NCBI RefSeq assembly: GCF_001429285.1
Contig: NZ_LMJJ01000017.1
Span: forward strand, 1 to 57,021
Direction of reading: 5' to 3'
DNA: 57,021 bases
From: Ensifer sp. Root278
GTDB taxonomy: Bacteria; Pseudomonadota; Alphaproteobacteria; Rhizobiales; Rhizobiaceae
Shown: piece by piece, positions 27,071 through 36,892 of the stretch
How the letters are laid out: each line of letters starts with the position of its first letter
Numbering within the stretch: position 1 is the first letter of the stretch
Notes under the pieces: generated by a model
The model's database searches: none
What the model was told of the DNA's origin: nothing
Seen by the model: the letters and a program-made list of their open reading frames with translations, nothing else
Position numbers and translations under genes: made by a program

Positions 27071-27667
27071 TCAGGCTGGCGGTGATAGGTTGTTCGAGGT
27101 GGCAAGGCGTTCCAACATAAGATGCTGCAGCAATACTATCGTCTTCATATCTACAATCTCACCGGAGGAGATCATTTGAAACGCCACTTGAAACGGCAGT
27201 TCCAACACTTCGATATCTTCTCCTTCATCAGGTAGTCCGCCGCCTTCCTGTATCTCTGTGCCGTCGTAAGTTCCAATAAATAGACTAAGTACCTCAGTCA
27301 CTGCGGCTGGTAACCCGTACGCTGATGTAATCAATCGAATGTCCTTCACCACAACGCCGGCTTCTTCGAGAGCCTCTTTCCTCGCGCAAGTTGCCGGATC
27401 GTCCCCATCTAGCACACCGGCGCATACCTCCACGAGAAACGGATTGCCGCCATTCACCATGGCTGGCGGCCGAAACTGTCGCACGAGGATGACCATGTCC
27501 CTCAGTGGATCATGCAGCAATATTGCGGCAGCGTGCCCGCGGTCGTAAACTTCTCGCGTTATCTCCGTGAGTTCGCCGGAGAGCTTTGAAAATTGGAACG
27601 TATATTGGGTTAACGTTCCCCAAGCTTTCGCCACTACCTCGGAGGACAGTATTCTCGTAGTTCGCAT
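27071..27667 (-). CDS. nudK: GDP-mannose pyrophosphatase, NudK-like Nudix hydrolase
   Basis: This 198-residue Nudix hydrolase resembles E. coli NudK (GDP-mannose to mannose-1-phosphate plus GMP) throughout: REVYDRGHAAAILL, VRQFRPPAMVNGG, the Nudix box beginning CAGVLDGDDPATCARKEA and continuing LEEAG, and EDIEVLELPFQVAFQMI. The box has one residue fewer between its first acidic position and the REUXEE core than the textbook pattern, as NudK does. It is divergent from the GDP-mannose-forming fusion gene across 310 bp, which suits a role in limiting or recycling GDP-mannose. Confidence 0.85.
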   Translation of the reverse strand: MRTTRILSSEVVAKAWGTLTQYTFQFSKLSGELTEITREVYDRGHAAAILLHDPLRDMVILVRQFRPPAMVNGGNPFLVEVCAGVLDGDDPATCARKEALEEAGVVVKDIRLITSAYGLPAAVTEVLSLFIGTYDGTEIQEGGGLPDEGEDIEVLELPFQVAFQMISSGEIVDMKTIVLLQHLMLERLATSNNLSPPA

Positions 27668-27977
27668 GCAACTCTCCCATACCGGAACACTTGTGAATTA
27701 TTGATGCCAGCAGATCGGAACGAAAACCCGCGTCGCGCACTGACAAAAAAATGCACACATTCCGCAGTCGAATGTTGGATTGCGTCAGCTGGTGCATGCT
27801 GCAATGCGGAGCATTCATGGGCGAGTCAAGTCCTCACAGGTCATTAAGGGTGGTGGTGCGCTTGGCCGTTGACCCGGTGCCAGATAGTCGACGCGTGCGG
27901 TGTCTTGCGAAGGGCCACCGTTTCTCCTAAATGGCTCGATATTTAATGGCCAAAACTAATTTTAATTGGGGCGAAGA
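27668..27977. other. Divergent promoter region nudK / manBC
   Basis: This 310-bp intergenic stretch has no credible gene. It should hold the promoters for nudK (minus) and the phosphomannomutase-ManC gene (plus). The last 60 bases before 27978 are AT-rich. I see no clear operator or structured RNA. Confidence 0.45.
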
Positions 27978-30896
27978 ATGAAATTTGGAACTAGTGGTTT
28001 GCGCGGTCTGGTTGCGGACCTGATGGGGCGAACTACCTCGATTTACGCCGAAGCCTTTGCCAGACACCTTCTCGAAATCGGTGCCGCGAGACCTGGCGAC
28101 CGCGTTCTCGTAGGGCGTGATTTCCGTGCCTCAAGCCCTGAGATTGCTGCCTCTGCAATGGGCGCGTTAGAACGTACCGGCTTGAATCCCGTGGATTGCG
28201 GGGCGATACCAACACCGGCACTGGCCCTTTACGGTTTGAAGCTAGGATGTGCTTCGTTGATGGTAACCGGATCGCACATCCCTGATGATCGTAATGGAAT
28301 AAAATTCTATCGACCAGACGGCGAGATCGACAAGCGGGACGAAATGAGGATCAGTGCAATCGCTGCTGATATCGACCGCTATCCCGTAAACTTAGCGCCT
28401 GGCGTTGGACCGAACAATTCGGGAGAGGCGGAGACGTTGTTTCTTGCCCGGAACCAGCATCTCTTGCCCCCCTCAGCCTTGTCTGGCCTTAGAATCGGCG
28501 TCTACCAGCACTCGACTGTCGCACGCGACCTCCTGGTCGAGGTTCTGAAACACTATGGAGCCGAGGTTGTGGCACTTGGGCGCTCCACGCATTTCATACC
28601 TGTCGATACCGAAGCCGTTTCTGAGGAAACTGTTGCCTTGCTTAAGGAATGGGCCAAGGAGCACAGCCTCAACGCAATAGTTTCGGCGGACGGCGATGGT
28701 GATCGCCCTCTCGTGGCCACAGAAACCGGGGAGCCAGTGCGGGGCGATTTGCTTGGAATAGTCACCGCGGAATTCCTTGGTGCGAAGACCGTTGTAACTC
28801 CGGTAACTTCAAACTCAGGAATCGAGGAGGCTGGCGACTATCGCGTCATTCGGACCAAAGTTGGTTCGCCCTTTGTGATCGCTGGAATGCTCGAAGCTCT
28901 GCAAAACGGCAAGGCCGGAGTTATGGGTTTTGAGGCGAATGGGGGACTGCTGGTCGGCTCCAGGTTTGAGCTTGGTGGGAGAGTGATTGACGCGCTACCG
29001 ACGCGGGACAGTTTCCTGCCTATTCTCGCAATTCTCTTCCTTTCGGCCGCGAAGAACGTTTCGCTATCAAACATTACCAAGAGTTTTGGACTGCCATTTG
29101 CTGCTTCGGGGCGACTTGAGGGCTTCCCAGTTGAGGCGAGCGCAGCGCTGATGACGCAACTTCGTCTTTCGAGCGACAACCTTAGCGTTTTTCTCAGGTC
29201 GGTAGGTGATGTCAGCTGCACGAGTGATGTCGATGGGCTGAGGGTCACATTCCGCGATGATCGCGTCGTACACTTTCGTCCGTCTGGGAATGCGCCAGAG
29301 ATGCGATGCTACGTTGAAGCTAATTGCGAACATTCAGCGGCGGAACTCCTTAATCAAAGCCTAGCGCTCATCCGCGAGTGGGCTCGCGGAACGGAAACTA
29401 GTCACAGTCCGGAGAGTGCCGAACCAGTTCGTAGTGTAGACCCCGCGAAGGAGAGAAAAGAATTGAATTCGGCCGGCAAAATTATTCCAGTGATCATGGC
29501 GGGCGGCAAAGGTACTCGCCTTTGGCCGTTGTCGCGCGCAAGTGCGCCGAAGCAGTTCATTCAGTTCGTGGGCGATCGGACGCTATTTCAGGCAACTCTT
29601 GCGCGTGTAGCTGATCAGGAAATCTATGGGCCACCGCTTGTAATCACGAACGAGGATTTCCGGTTCCTCGCTGCTGAACAAGCCCGTGAACTTGGCATCA
29701 AACTTGGTGGGATTTTGCTGGAGCCGATAGCACGCAACACAGCTGCCGCTGTTGCTGTTGCGTCTGCCTTGGTTTCAGACCGTTACGGAGAAGATACCGT
29801 CCTCCAGGTCTTGGCCTCCGACCATGACATCGTTGCCGATCAAGGTTATTTCGATGCCATCCAGATAGCGCATCAAACTGCGCTTTCTGGCAAACTCGTC
29901 ACGTTCGGAATCAAGCCTACGGAGCCGGCGACGGGTTACGGCTATATCGAGATCGGCGAACGGCTTGCAACGAACGCTTGTAATGTGAAACGGTTCGTCG
30001 AGAAACCGGCGCGAGACGATGCGCAGAAGATGCTCGATCAAGGCGGCTTCGTTTGGAATTCCGGTATTTTCGTGTTTAAGGCAAGCCAGATGCTCAATGA
30101 GATGGCAAGGTTTGCGCCAGACGTCGAAAACGCTGCTCGCGCCGCACTTTCATTAGCCACAAGTGATCTTGACTTTATCCGCCTCGACGAAGAGGCGTTC
30201 GCAGCGAGCCCGGATATTTCGGTAGACTATGCCATTATGGAGAAAACCTCTAATGCTGCGGTAGTGGTTTCCACGATTGCGTGGAGCGATTTAGGTAGTT
30301 GGGATGCCGTCTGGAAGCTTGGCGATCGCGATGAGTCAGGTAACGTGGTTTTAGGCAATGCGACGGTAATGAACACAGCGAATTCTCTTGTTATGTCCAA
30401 CAACTGCCATTTGGCAGTACTTGGCCTTGAGGGTGTTGCGGTGATCGCAAGTGAGGACGCCGTATACGTTGGCCGATTAGATGACAGCCAGCACGTCGGA
30501 AAAATTGTCAAGCATCTCGCTTCGACGAAAGCGACGGCAATGTTAACGGAAACGCATCCGACGTCGTACCGCCCGTGGGGCGGGTATACTTCGGTGCTCA
30601 ACGGCGATCGCTTCCAGGTGAAACGCCTTTTCGTTAGTCCCGGTAAACAGCTTTCGCTGCAAAAACACCACCACCGTTCAGAGCATTGGGTGTGTGTAAA
30701 AGGAACAGCGGAAGTGACCGTAGGGGATATGGTGAAGATGGTATCGGAGAATGAGTCCGTTTACATTCCGCAGGGCGAAGTTCACCGCCTAACAAATCCG
30801 GGCAAGATAATGTTGGAGATGATTGAGGTGCAGACAGGTTCTTATCTCGGTGAGGATGACATTGTTCGCATCGCTGATGAGTTTGGTCGGGGATGA
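27978..30896 (+). CDS. Phosphomannomutase / ManC fusion (mannose-6-P isomerase, mannose-1-P guanylyltransferase)
   Basis: One 972-residue protein carries the enzymes for fructose-6-P to GDP-mannose. Residues 1-475: phosphohexomutase, with KFGTSGLRGLV, the phosphoserine loop VTGSHIPDD (S99), metal loop DGDGDRP, sugar loop GFEANGG and phosphate loop RPSGNAPEMR. A linker (about 476-500) follows. Residues 502-850: ManC nucleotidyltransferase with MAGGKGTRLWPLSRASAPKQ and FVEKPARDDAQK. Residues 860-972: type II phosphomannose isomerase cupin (YRPWGGY, SLQKHHHRSEHW, VYIPQGEVHRL). ATG 27978 is chosen over TTG 27966. Such enzymes are normally two proteins. The frame is open throughout with no stop or internal ribosome site. 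Confidence 0.9.
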   Translation: MKFGTSGLRGLVADLMGRTTSIYAEAFARHLLEIGAARPGDRVLVGRDFRASSPEIAASAMGALERTGLNPVDCGAIPTPALALYGLKLGCASLMVTGSHIPDDRNGIKFYRPDGEIDKRDEMRISAIAADIDRYPVNLAPGVGPNNSGEAETLFLARNQHLLPPSALSGLRIGVYQHSTVARDLLVEVLKHYGAEVVALGRSTHFIPVDTEAVSEETVALLKEWAKEHSLNAIVSADGDGDRPLVATETGEPVRGDLLGIVTAEFLGAKTVVTPVTSNSGIEEAGDYRVIRTKVGSPFVIAGMLEALQNGKAGVMGFEANGGLLVGSRFELGGRVIDALPTRDSFLPILAILFLSAAKNVSLSNITKSFGLPFAASGRLEGFPVEASAALMTQLRLSSDNLSVFLRSVGDVSCTSDVDGLRVTFRDDRVVHFRPSGNAPEMRCYVEANCEHSAAELLNQSLALIREWARGTETSHSPESAEPVRSVDPAKERKELNSAGKIIPVIMAGGKGTRLWPLSRASAPKQFIQFVGDRTLFQATLARVADQEIYGPPLVITNEDFRFLAAEQARELGIKLGGILLEPIARNTAAAVAVASALVSDRYGEDTVLQVLASDHDIVADQGYFDAIQIAHQTALSGKLVTFGIKPTEPATGYGYIEIGERLATNACNVKRFVEKPARDDAQKMLDQGGFVWNSGIFVFKASQMLNEMARFAPDVENAARAALSLATSDLDFIRLDEEAFAASPDISVDYAIMEKTSNAAVVVSTIAWSDLGSWDAVWKLGDRDESGNVVLGNATVMNTANSLVMSNNCHLAVLGLEGVAVIASEDAVYVGRLDDSQHVGKIVKHLASTKATAMLTETHPTSYRPWGGYTSVLNGDRFQVKRLFVSPGKQLSLQKHHHRSEHWVCVKGTAEVTVGDMVKMVSENESVYIPQGEVHRLTNPGKIMLEMIEVQTGSYLGEDDIVRIADEFGRG

Positions 30897-30947
30897 TGCT
30901 AGGCGTCGGATGCCCTTCTCCCGTAGCAGGGCGTCCACGATTTTTGT

Positions 30948-33230
30948 ATGTTCATCCGAATGGCAAAATCACTGGTACAAAAGCGCACCAGATTTCGCGG
31001 TCACGTCGATACTATTTCCGACGGGTACATGTTTGGTTGGCTTTTTGATGCTATGCACCCGACATGTAGCGTAGTTTTTGAGCTATTTGTTAATGGCGCT
31101 TACCGTGGGCAGTGGACATGTGCCTATTTTCGGCCCGACCTAATGGCGGGAAACCTTGGCAACGGCGTGCACGGGTTCAAGGTGCCTTTAGGAAGAGTTA
31201 CTGCGGACAGCATCTATAGTTTAGAACTATTTCTTCCCGCCGCGGGAGGCGCGTGGTTCGCCGCCCGTGACGGTCAACTGCGTCCTTTGAAGGGGGCGGG
31301 CGCTACCCGCGCGCTACGCCTGAAGCGATTTCGAGATAGGTTGATACGAAGTGCGGCGGATACGCCGTCTACGACTGATCGGCCAGACGCCTCATGGGCT
31401 GTCGGGGTGTTGTCACAATGTGACGTCTACCGCGCTGAACGCCGAAGTGACTTGCAGTCGTCCGATTTCGCAGAGTTCCTGAGAAGGCTAAAGGGCCTGC
31501 GTGGAAGCGATGTCGAGTTCTATAGTTGGTATGTCAACGACTATATATACAAACTCGATCCGCGGTATATTCCACTATCCGAAGAGGAGAAGAAGTTTGT
31601 CAAGGCTTTGATCGAAAGCACCCGGTCGGAGTTCGACTCCCCTCCGTTCTCAATATACCTCAGGCTTCTTCGTTGGAAATCCTATCGGGGGCTTAGAGAA
31701 GCTTACAAACATTACTGGTGGAGTGCGGAAGGCGGTCGCCAACTGAACCTGGACCTCTCGATTCCGCGGCCGAACGAAAGCCAAGTGCTGCAGGAATTTG
31801 TTCGCTACGGCGTCGGAAGATCGTTTCCACTGACCTACTTCATGGCGATATTTGCGTTCCGCAACCGTTTGGTAAACCCAATTGCGATGCTCTTTCCATT
31901 CGGTCGACGGCAAGTCTACGAGTGGTGCTACCACTACGGGTACCAGAATTCCCACATTCGGCGGCACATCGAACATGTATTAGCAACATGTCCCTCTGAG
32001 GCTCGATCGCGACTTGAAGCTAAGTCGTTCCCATACCACCGTGCGGCTGGCAACCAACGCCAGGAGATTGAAAAATCCATCGCTCCTCCGGTTTCCAGTT
32101 CGCAGGGACTGTTGGCGAATAAGTCAGACGTCAGCCTCCAGTTCATCGGTCCGTTTGATAAACTGCTAGGCCTCGGCGAGAGTAGTCGTCGACTTATGGA
32201 AGCTATTCGCATTTTAGATAGAAACTGCACTTTTGTTTGCTATAACGATGGAATTCAAAGCGCTTCAGTGGAAGGCGAATATAATTATGCTTTGCGCAAG
32301 TCAGATATAAACATAATTCACTTGAATATTGAGCAGATACCTGAGTTCTTTTTGAAGAATGGTAATTTTCTTAAGGACTCGTATAATATTGTGTTCCCAT
32401 ATTGGGAGTTAAGCAAAATTTCTAGCCTGCACCTGCTTGGGCTGAGGCTGGTCGATGAAGTATGGTCAGCATCCACTTTTATCAATTCAGTCGTCCAAGG
32501 CAAAGATCTGCCAGTAACAACAATTGGGGTGCCGGCGTCAATTCTAGGCGACGTATGCGTAGATTCCGGCACACGATCGGACAAATTTACATTTCTCACC
32601 ACATTCGACGCGTATTCGTGGCCTCAGCGCAAGAATGCCCTAGGAGTTGTAGAAGCCTTCCTGGCTGCTTTTAGTAGCGACATTGCGGTTCGTCTAATTG
32701 TGAAGACGCAGAATGCCAACGACGTTCATAGCATTCACCAAAAACGAGCATGGGAATCTCTGAAAGCGCGGTGCGGTGAGGACGACCGGATTGAGGTTAT
32801 AAACGAGACCTACAGCCCTTCTCAGCAGCGTGATTTGATTCGCTCTAGCGATTGTCTGGTTTCTCTCCATCGAGCGGAGGGATTGGGTATCGATATACTC
32901 GATGCGTTGGCAAGTGGGATTCCAGTCATTGCTACTGCGTATTCAGGCAACATGGACCTTTGTGCGCCGAACAATACCTGGCTGGTAGACTATGATCTGA
33001 TCCCTGTCAGAGAAGACGAGTATGTTTTCGTAGAAGACAATCAACTATGGGCAGACCCTAAAAGTGACTCTGCCATCCAGGCGATGAGGGGTGTGTTCTA
33101 TGGGCGTCAGGAACGATACGAAAAGAGTTGGGCTGGCATTGCAGATGCTCACCGATTGCGGTCGCGAGACGCTATTGCGGAAAAAATTAGGCAGCGGCTG
33201 GCAATCATCAGCGGCTCGAAAAGCAGCTAG
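30948..33230 (+). CDS. GT4-type glycosyltransferase with N-terminal beta-rich module (760 aa)
   Basis: The C-terminal half (about residues 395-740) is a GT-B/GT4 transferase: LLGLGESSRRLMEA at its start, TTFDAYSWPQRKNALGVVEAF, and the donor-site loop SLHRAEGLGIDILDALASG followed by VIATAYSGNMDLC. Residues 15-85 form a beta-rich module (GYMFGWLFDAMHPTCSVVFE, then DLMAGNLGNGVHGFKVPL) of a kind seen on polysaccharide proteins, possibly carbohydrate-binding. The middle (about 150-390) is uncharacterised. It follows the ManC fusion by 51 bp. The donor may be GDP-mannose or a derivative, by context only. Confidence 0.75.
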   Translation: MFIRMAKSLVQKRTRFRGHVDTISDGYMFGWLFDAMHPTCSVVFELFVNGAYRGQWTCAYFRPDLMAGNLGNGVHGFKVPLGRVTADSIYSLELFLPAAGGAWFAARDGQLRPLKGAGATRALRLKRFRDRLIRSAADTPSTTDRPDASWAVGVLSQCDVYRAERRSDLQSSDFAEFLRRLKGLRGSDVEFYSWYVNDYIYKLDPRYIPLSEEEKKFVKALIESTRSEFDSPPFSIYLRLLRWKSYRGLREAYKHYWWSAEGGRQLNLDLSIPRPNESQVLQEFVRYGVGRSFPLTYFMAIFAFRNRLVNPIAMLFPFGRRQVYEWCYHYGYQNSHIRRHIEHVLATCPSEARSRLEAKSFPYHRAAGNQRQEIEKSIAPPVSSSQGLLANKSDVSLQFIGPFDKLLGLGESSRRLMEAIRILDRNCTFVCYNDGIQSASVEGEYNYALRKSDINIIHLNIEQIPEFFLKNGNFLKDSYNIVFPYWELSKISSLHLLGLRLVDEVWSASTFINSVVQGKDLPVTTIGVPASILGDVCVDSGTRSDKFTFLTTFDAYSWPQRKNALGVVEAFLAAFSSDIAVRLIVKTQNANDVHSIHQKRAWESLKARCGEDDRIEVINETYSPSQQRDLIRSSDCLVSLHRAEGLGIDILDALASGIPVIATAYSGNMDLCAPNNTWLVDYDLIPVREDEYVFVEDNQLWADPKSDSAIQAMRGVFYGRQERYEKSWAGIADAHRLRSRDAIAEKIRQRLAIISGSKSS

Positions 33231-33360
33231 TGTGTGCATGCGAATTTGCCGGGAGATATTGGTGCATTGAACGACTTCTCGACTTCTCAGCTATTTGGCC
33301 ATTTGCCTGCGATATATTTGGAAACAGATACGGCAAGAACCGTGTAGCGAACCGCCCCAC

Positions 33361-36300
33361 TCACCGCCTCTCATCATGAATTTCTAAAATGCGATTGACT
33401 AGCTTTCGACCAACTTCAACGGGCGAGTACGCTTCGCGGATGGTTGTTTGGCCTGCACTTGCAATCGAGGCCCGGTATGTCTCATCTTCGAAAACACGCC
33501 GCATATGTCGGGCAGCGTCTTCTACATCGGGTTCGGCCCACTTGCTTTGTTCTGGGTAGCCGCACGTGCCTATGTCGGTGAGGTCAAATCCAACCAAACA
33601 GGAATTCGACTCGTTCATAAAATCGAGGTTGCCGGAATAGCCGGTCGCGATAGTCGGTTTGCCGTAGCCCATTGCTTCTGCAATACTAAGGCCAAAACCT
33701 TCGGCGCGATGCAATGAAACATATGCGTCGCAATTAATGTATAGAGAAGCGTTTTCGTCGCGCCCTAATGTTTCCTCAATCAAAACCACGCGGGAGTCAC
33801 GGTGTGCAGCGGCTCTAAAGACGTCGTATCTAGCTATTTCGGTTAGAGAGGCTCGCCCAAGTGTGGTCTTGATGACAAGAGAGACGGGTTCAGACCCGCG
33901 CGGAAATGCGACTGCGAAAGCTTGAAGCACCGCTTCTGGATTCTTGCGGGCCATTGAGGAATCAATCTCAAAACAAAACAGGAAAGCGAAAGTGTGTTCC
34001 GGAATGCGAAAATGCCCTCGCGGATTCACGGTAGGTGGAACATAGACGTTGACTGGCATAGCGACTGAATGCACTGGAACATCCAGCTGCGCTCTGGCAG
34101 AGCTCTCGGTAAATGACGACGCTGCCCAGTATTCATCGAAGTATCGCGTATTGGTAAGGTGCGTAGGCATTCTTTCAAGTTCAAACGCCCCGTACACAAT
34201 ATTATATCGCTTGGTCAAGAAATCATTCCCGTGGCGGGAAAGTAAATTGTCTATTATAGTGGCCTTGCCGACGAAGATATTTACGTTGGACCCGCCAGTT
34301 TGCTTCGGGTCAAATGCCGTGTCCAATACCGTCCGCGAGGAGCCGCCGAAATCTACCGCTTGAAATCCGGCCGCTGGCAGATGCTCGGCATTGGGCTGGA
34401 TTTCATCGAACGCTGCTTGAACCGCGTCAAAGACATTTCGCGACATCGCTCCAGCGCACGCCGGGCTACTAAAGGGGCCAATAAGGTTCGCAATGTGAGT
34501 AAAAGGATGTGTGGCCACCGCACGTATCTGCGAGTCAAGGCGCAAACGTGTGAATTTCAAACCCAAATCACGGTCATCAGGAGAACTACCGGCAAGCGCA
34601 GGTGAATGGCTGGCCAGTAGGTCGAGATCCACATGGACCGAAAGTTGGCCATCGGCGAGTAGCCGCTTTGGTAGTGGAATTCTGATGTCGGTTGGACTTG
34701 GGGCGTGCTGATCAAATTTGTGAATCACGCTTCTGACGCCGTTTACAGACACAAGTAACGTGTTTTGTGGTAGCAAGTCGGTTAAAAAAGCCTCGACGCC
34801 AACCAGCACAATTTCGAGATTTTCATCGGGCGTATCAGCTAATTTGATCGAAATCTGTGATTTCCGCCCGGCGGACCACGTTCCGCCAGGCTCGGGAAGA
34901 TGCCATCCGTATGAGAACAGTGGAGAGTGTTCCGGAAGACAGGCGATATCTATTTCCTGTCCAATCGTAATCACCTCGCCGCTTTCAAACGGGGTCACTC
35001 TCATTGAATGAAGTGCAACCGACAGAGAGCGAGTATCTTCGATCCCCGCTATGATTTTTGGCGAATTGGCGCAGTCGCACTGGATGTCGAGGACCACTTC
35101 GCCGATTGAGGAGCACATATCGGAAGCGATCGCGAACGATACTGGTTCGCAATCTTGCCGTACAAAGACACGGGTCGCAAGGATCACTGATCCAGTTGAG
35201 ATCGTACAGCGTAGCGGAGCTTCGGATGATGCCATGGCGGCCAAGGATAGATCGACGCGGTAGCTAGCCTCGACGCCGGCAAAAACCTTAAACGACAGCA
35301 AGCCACTCGTTCCCGACATCCAACGGTGGTCGGGCGCGGGGGATGTCCATGATGGTCCAAAGGAAACGACATCTGCTTCGTCACCTGCTCCACACACAAT
35401 GGTTTTGTTCATCGGAATCGTTGAGCAATTGGTGTGGATGCCGCTGCTTCCAAATGTCTCCCAAGAAATGTTTAGGAGTTTCTTGAGGGACGTGTCGCCT
35501 AGTAGTTGAACGGGAGAACTCGCAATTGATTTATCATCGAAGAGTATATGCCGCCAAAAATGCGGAGACAGGGCAGCCAAGTTGTAGGCAGGTTGGCGCG
35601 AACCGTCCTTCCAAGTTGTGGACAACGCGATAGCCGGTTTCTGAAAGACGTCCGCCTCCGACAATACGCTTGAGGTCAACGCGGAAACTTGAACAATTTC
35701 GGGCGCGGCCAGTAACATATATGCATTACAATTTAGATAGGCGATGTTCGAGAATTGCTGCAGGAAACGCACCTGTGCGCGAGCTGCGTTCTTGTCTTGG
35801 TACGGATGGGGCTTAAAGTACACGGTTTCAAATTTCGAAACCAGCGATCGTAGTTCATTTGGATGGTCCTGCAGTGCAATGAAGCCGCCATTCTGATGTA
35901 GGAGAGCGGCGTCCCCGTCGACCTGGCCAAAAAGGACGGCGGAGTCTCGCTCCAACTTAGGGCGCGATGACAAATTTGCCAACTCGGCGGCCTTCATTTG
36001 TGCAGCAAATGCAATATCGTCAGGATTCAATTGAAACGGGCGAAGCCGCTCCAAGGAGGCGAAATTGCTCTCGATCATGAAGGCGTAGTCCTTCATAAAA
36101 CGAAAAGGATGTATTGCATACGAGATGTATGGAACATCAAGGATGGCGCAAAGATCCTTTTGATACGGTGAGAGTTCAAATCCGACAACGAGCTTTCGGT
36201 CGAGGAAAGGGCGTAGTAGGTCTACGACAGCCGCACATGGCTGGCGGTTATAAAGCCGTCCCCACCCAGCAGTAGACGGATCAAGGCCTTCCAGTTCATA

Positions 36301-36549
36301 CACGCGGCGTGTTGGTAGGCTGACTTGCTCGTTCTCGCTCCAAAGCCCTAGCGTGCTTGGGCGTCCCAAAACCCGCTGAAGCCCTGCTGCAGTCCAGCTA
36401 TGGAGTTGCTGTGCAATTGCGTTCTGTACACCGGAAAGGGCCAGCCGCGTATTCGGTGGAGGACGCAAAAAGTCAGCCACGACGAGCGCTTGACGATCAG
36501 AAAAATCGTATGCGCGAGCGGGCATTAGGAGATTTACCACATCAGCCAC
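33361..36549 (-). CDS. Multi-domain glycosyltransferase, KpsC-like N-terminus plus GT4 (1062 aa)
   Basis: The N-terminal third resembles capsule KpsC/LipB-type proteins, with VYFKPHPYQDKNAAR near residue 244 and an NCNAYMLLAAPEIVQVSALTSS segment after it. Residues about 400-700 are beta-rich and may form jelly-roll binding modules. A GT4 transferase fills about 735-1062: IVYGAFELERMP, FDEYWAASSFT, then SLHRAEGFGLSIAEAMGYGK and ATGYSGNLDFM. This module is clearly related to the one at 31-33 kb. It is the only large minus-strand gene in this part of the locus and converges with the 760-residue transferase. Confidence 0.75.
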   Translation of the reverse strand: MADVVNLLMPARAYDFSDRQALVVADFLRPPPNTRLALSGVQNAIAQQLHSWTAAGLQRVLGRPSTLGLWSENEQVSLPTRRVYELEGLDPSTAGWGRLYNRQPCAAVVDLLRPFLDRKLVVGFELSPYQKDLCAILDVPYISYAIHPFRFMKDYAFMIESNFASLERLRPFQLNPDDIAFAAQMKAAELANLSSRPKLERDSAVLFGQVDGDAALLHQNGGFIALQDHPNELRSLVSKFETVYFKPHPYQDKNAARAQVRFLQQFSNIAYLNCNAYMLLAAPEIVQVSALTSSVLSEADVFQKPAIALSTTWKDGSRQPAYNLAALSPHFWRHILFDDKSIASSPVQLLGDTSLKKLLNISWETFGSSGIHTNCSTIPMNKTIVCGAGDEADVVSFGPSWTSPAPDHRWMSGTSGLLSFKVFAGVEASYRVDLSLAAMASSEAPLRCTISTGSVILATRVFVRQDCEPVSFAIASDMCSSIGEVVLDIQCDCANSPKIIAGIEDTRSLSVALHSMRVTPFESGEVITIGQEIDIACLPEHSPLFSYGWHLPEPGGTWSAGRKSQISIKLADTPDENLEIVLVGVEAFLTDLLPQNTLLVSVNGVRSVIHKFDQHAPSPTDIRIPLPKRLLADGQLSVHVDLDLLASHSPALAGSSPDDRDLGLKFTRLRLDSQIRAVATHPFTHIANLIGPFSSPACAGAMSRNVFDAVQAAFDEIQPNAEHLPAAGFQAVDFGGSSRTVLDTAFDPKQTGGSNVNIFVGKATIIDNLLSRHGNDFLTKRYNIVYGAFELERMPTHLTNTRYFDEYWAASSFTESSARAQLDVPVHSVAMPVNVYVPPTVNPRGHFRIPEHTFAFLFCFEIDSSMARKNPEAVLQAFAVAFPRGSEPVSLVIKTTLGRASLTEIARYDVFRAAAHRDSRVVLIEETLGRDENASLYINCDAYVSLHRAEGFGLSIAEAMGYGKPTIATGYSGNLDFMNESNSCLVGFDLTDIGTCGYPEQSKWAEPDVEDAARHMRRVFEDETYRASIASAGQTTIREAYSPVEVGRKLVNRILEIHDERR

Positions 36550-36892
36550 CGAGGGTCCTCACCATAAAAACCTCATGCGAAGAGAGCGACAACGAACCGG
36601 TCATATCAGCTTGTGCTTTATCGCCGATTCTTCTTAAATAGAGACTTTCTGAAGCGCGGCCAATCCTAAGTTTTGGCCGGTGTTCTTCAGGCTTAAACGG
36701 AACCGATTGCCGACACCATTCGTTCACGAAGGGCGCGTTCACTCGAATGCTTTCAGCTATATCGTTGGTTGTAGGATTGCGCCTCGGGGGCCAAAACACT
36801 CGCGTGGATAAGCGCTCTGCGCTTGCAAAATTGAGAGACTTTGCATAACACGGGCCTCGAAACGCTTCGTTAAACAAATTTGAGTTGAGCGG
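36550..36892. other. Divergent region between large glycosyltransferase and fcl
   Basis: This 343-bp gap contains a minus-strand 127-codon frame (36542-36925) that overlaps the first codons of fcl and resembles nothing I know. I do not call it a gene. The region presumably carries divergent promoters; no operator was recognised. Confidence 0.4.
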
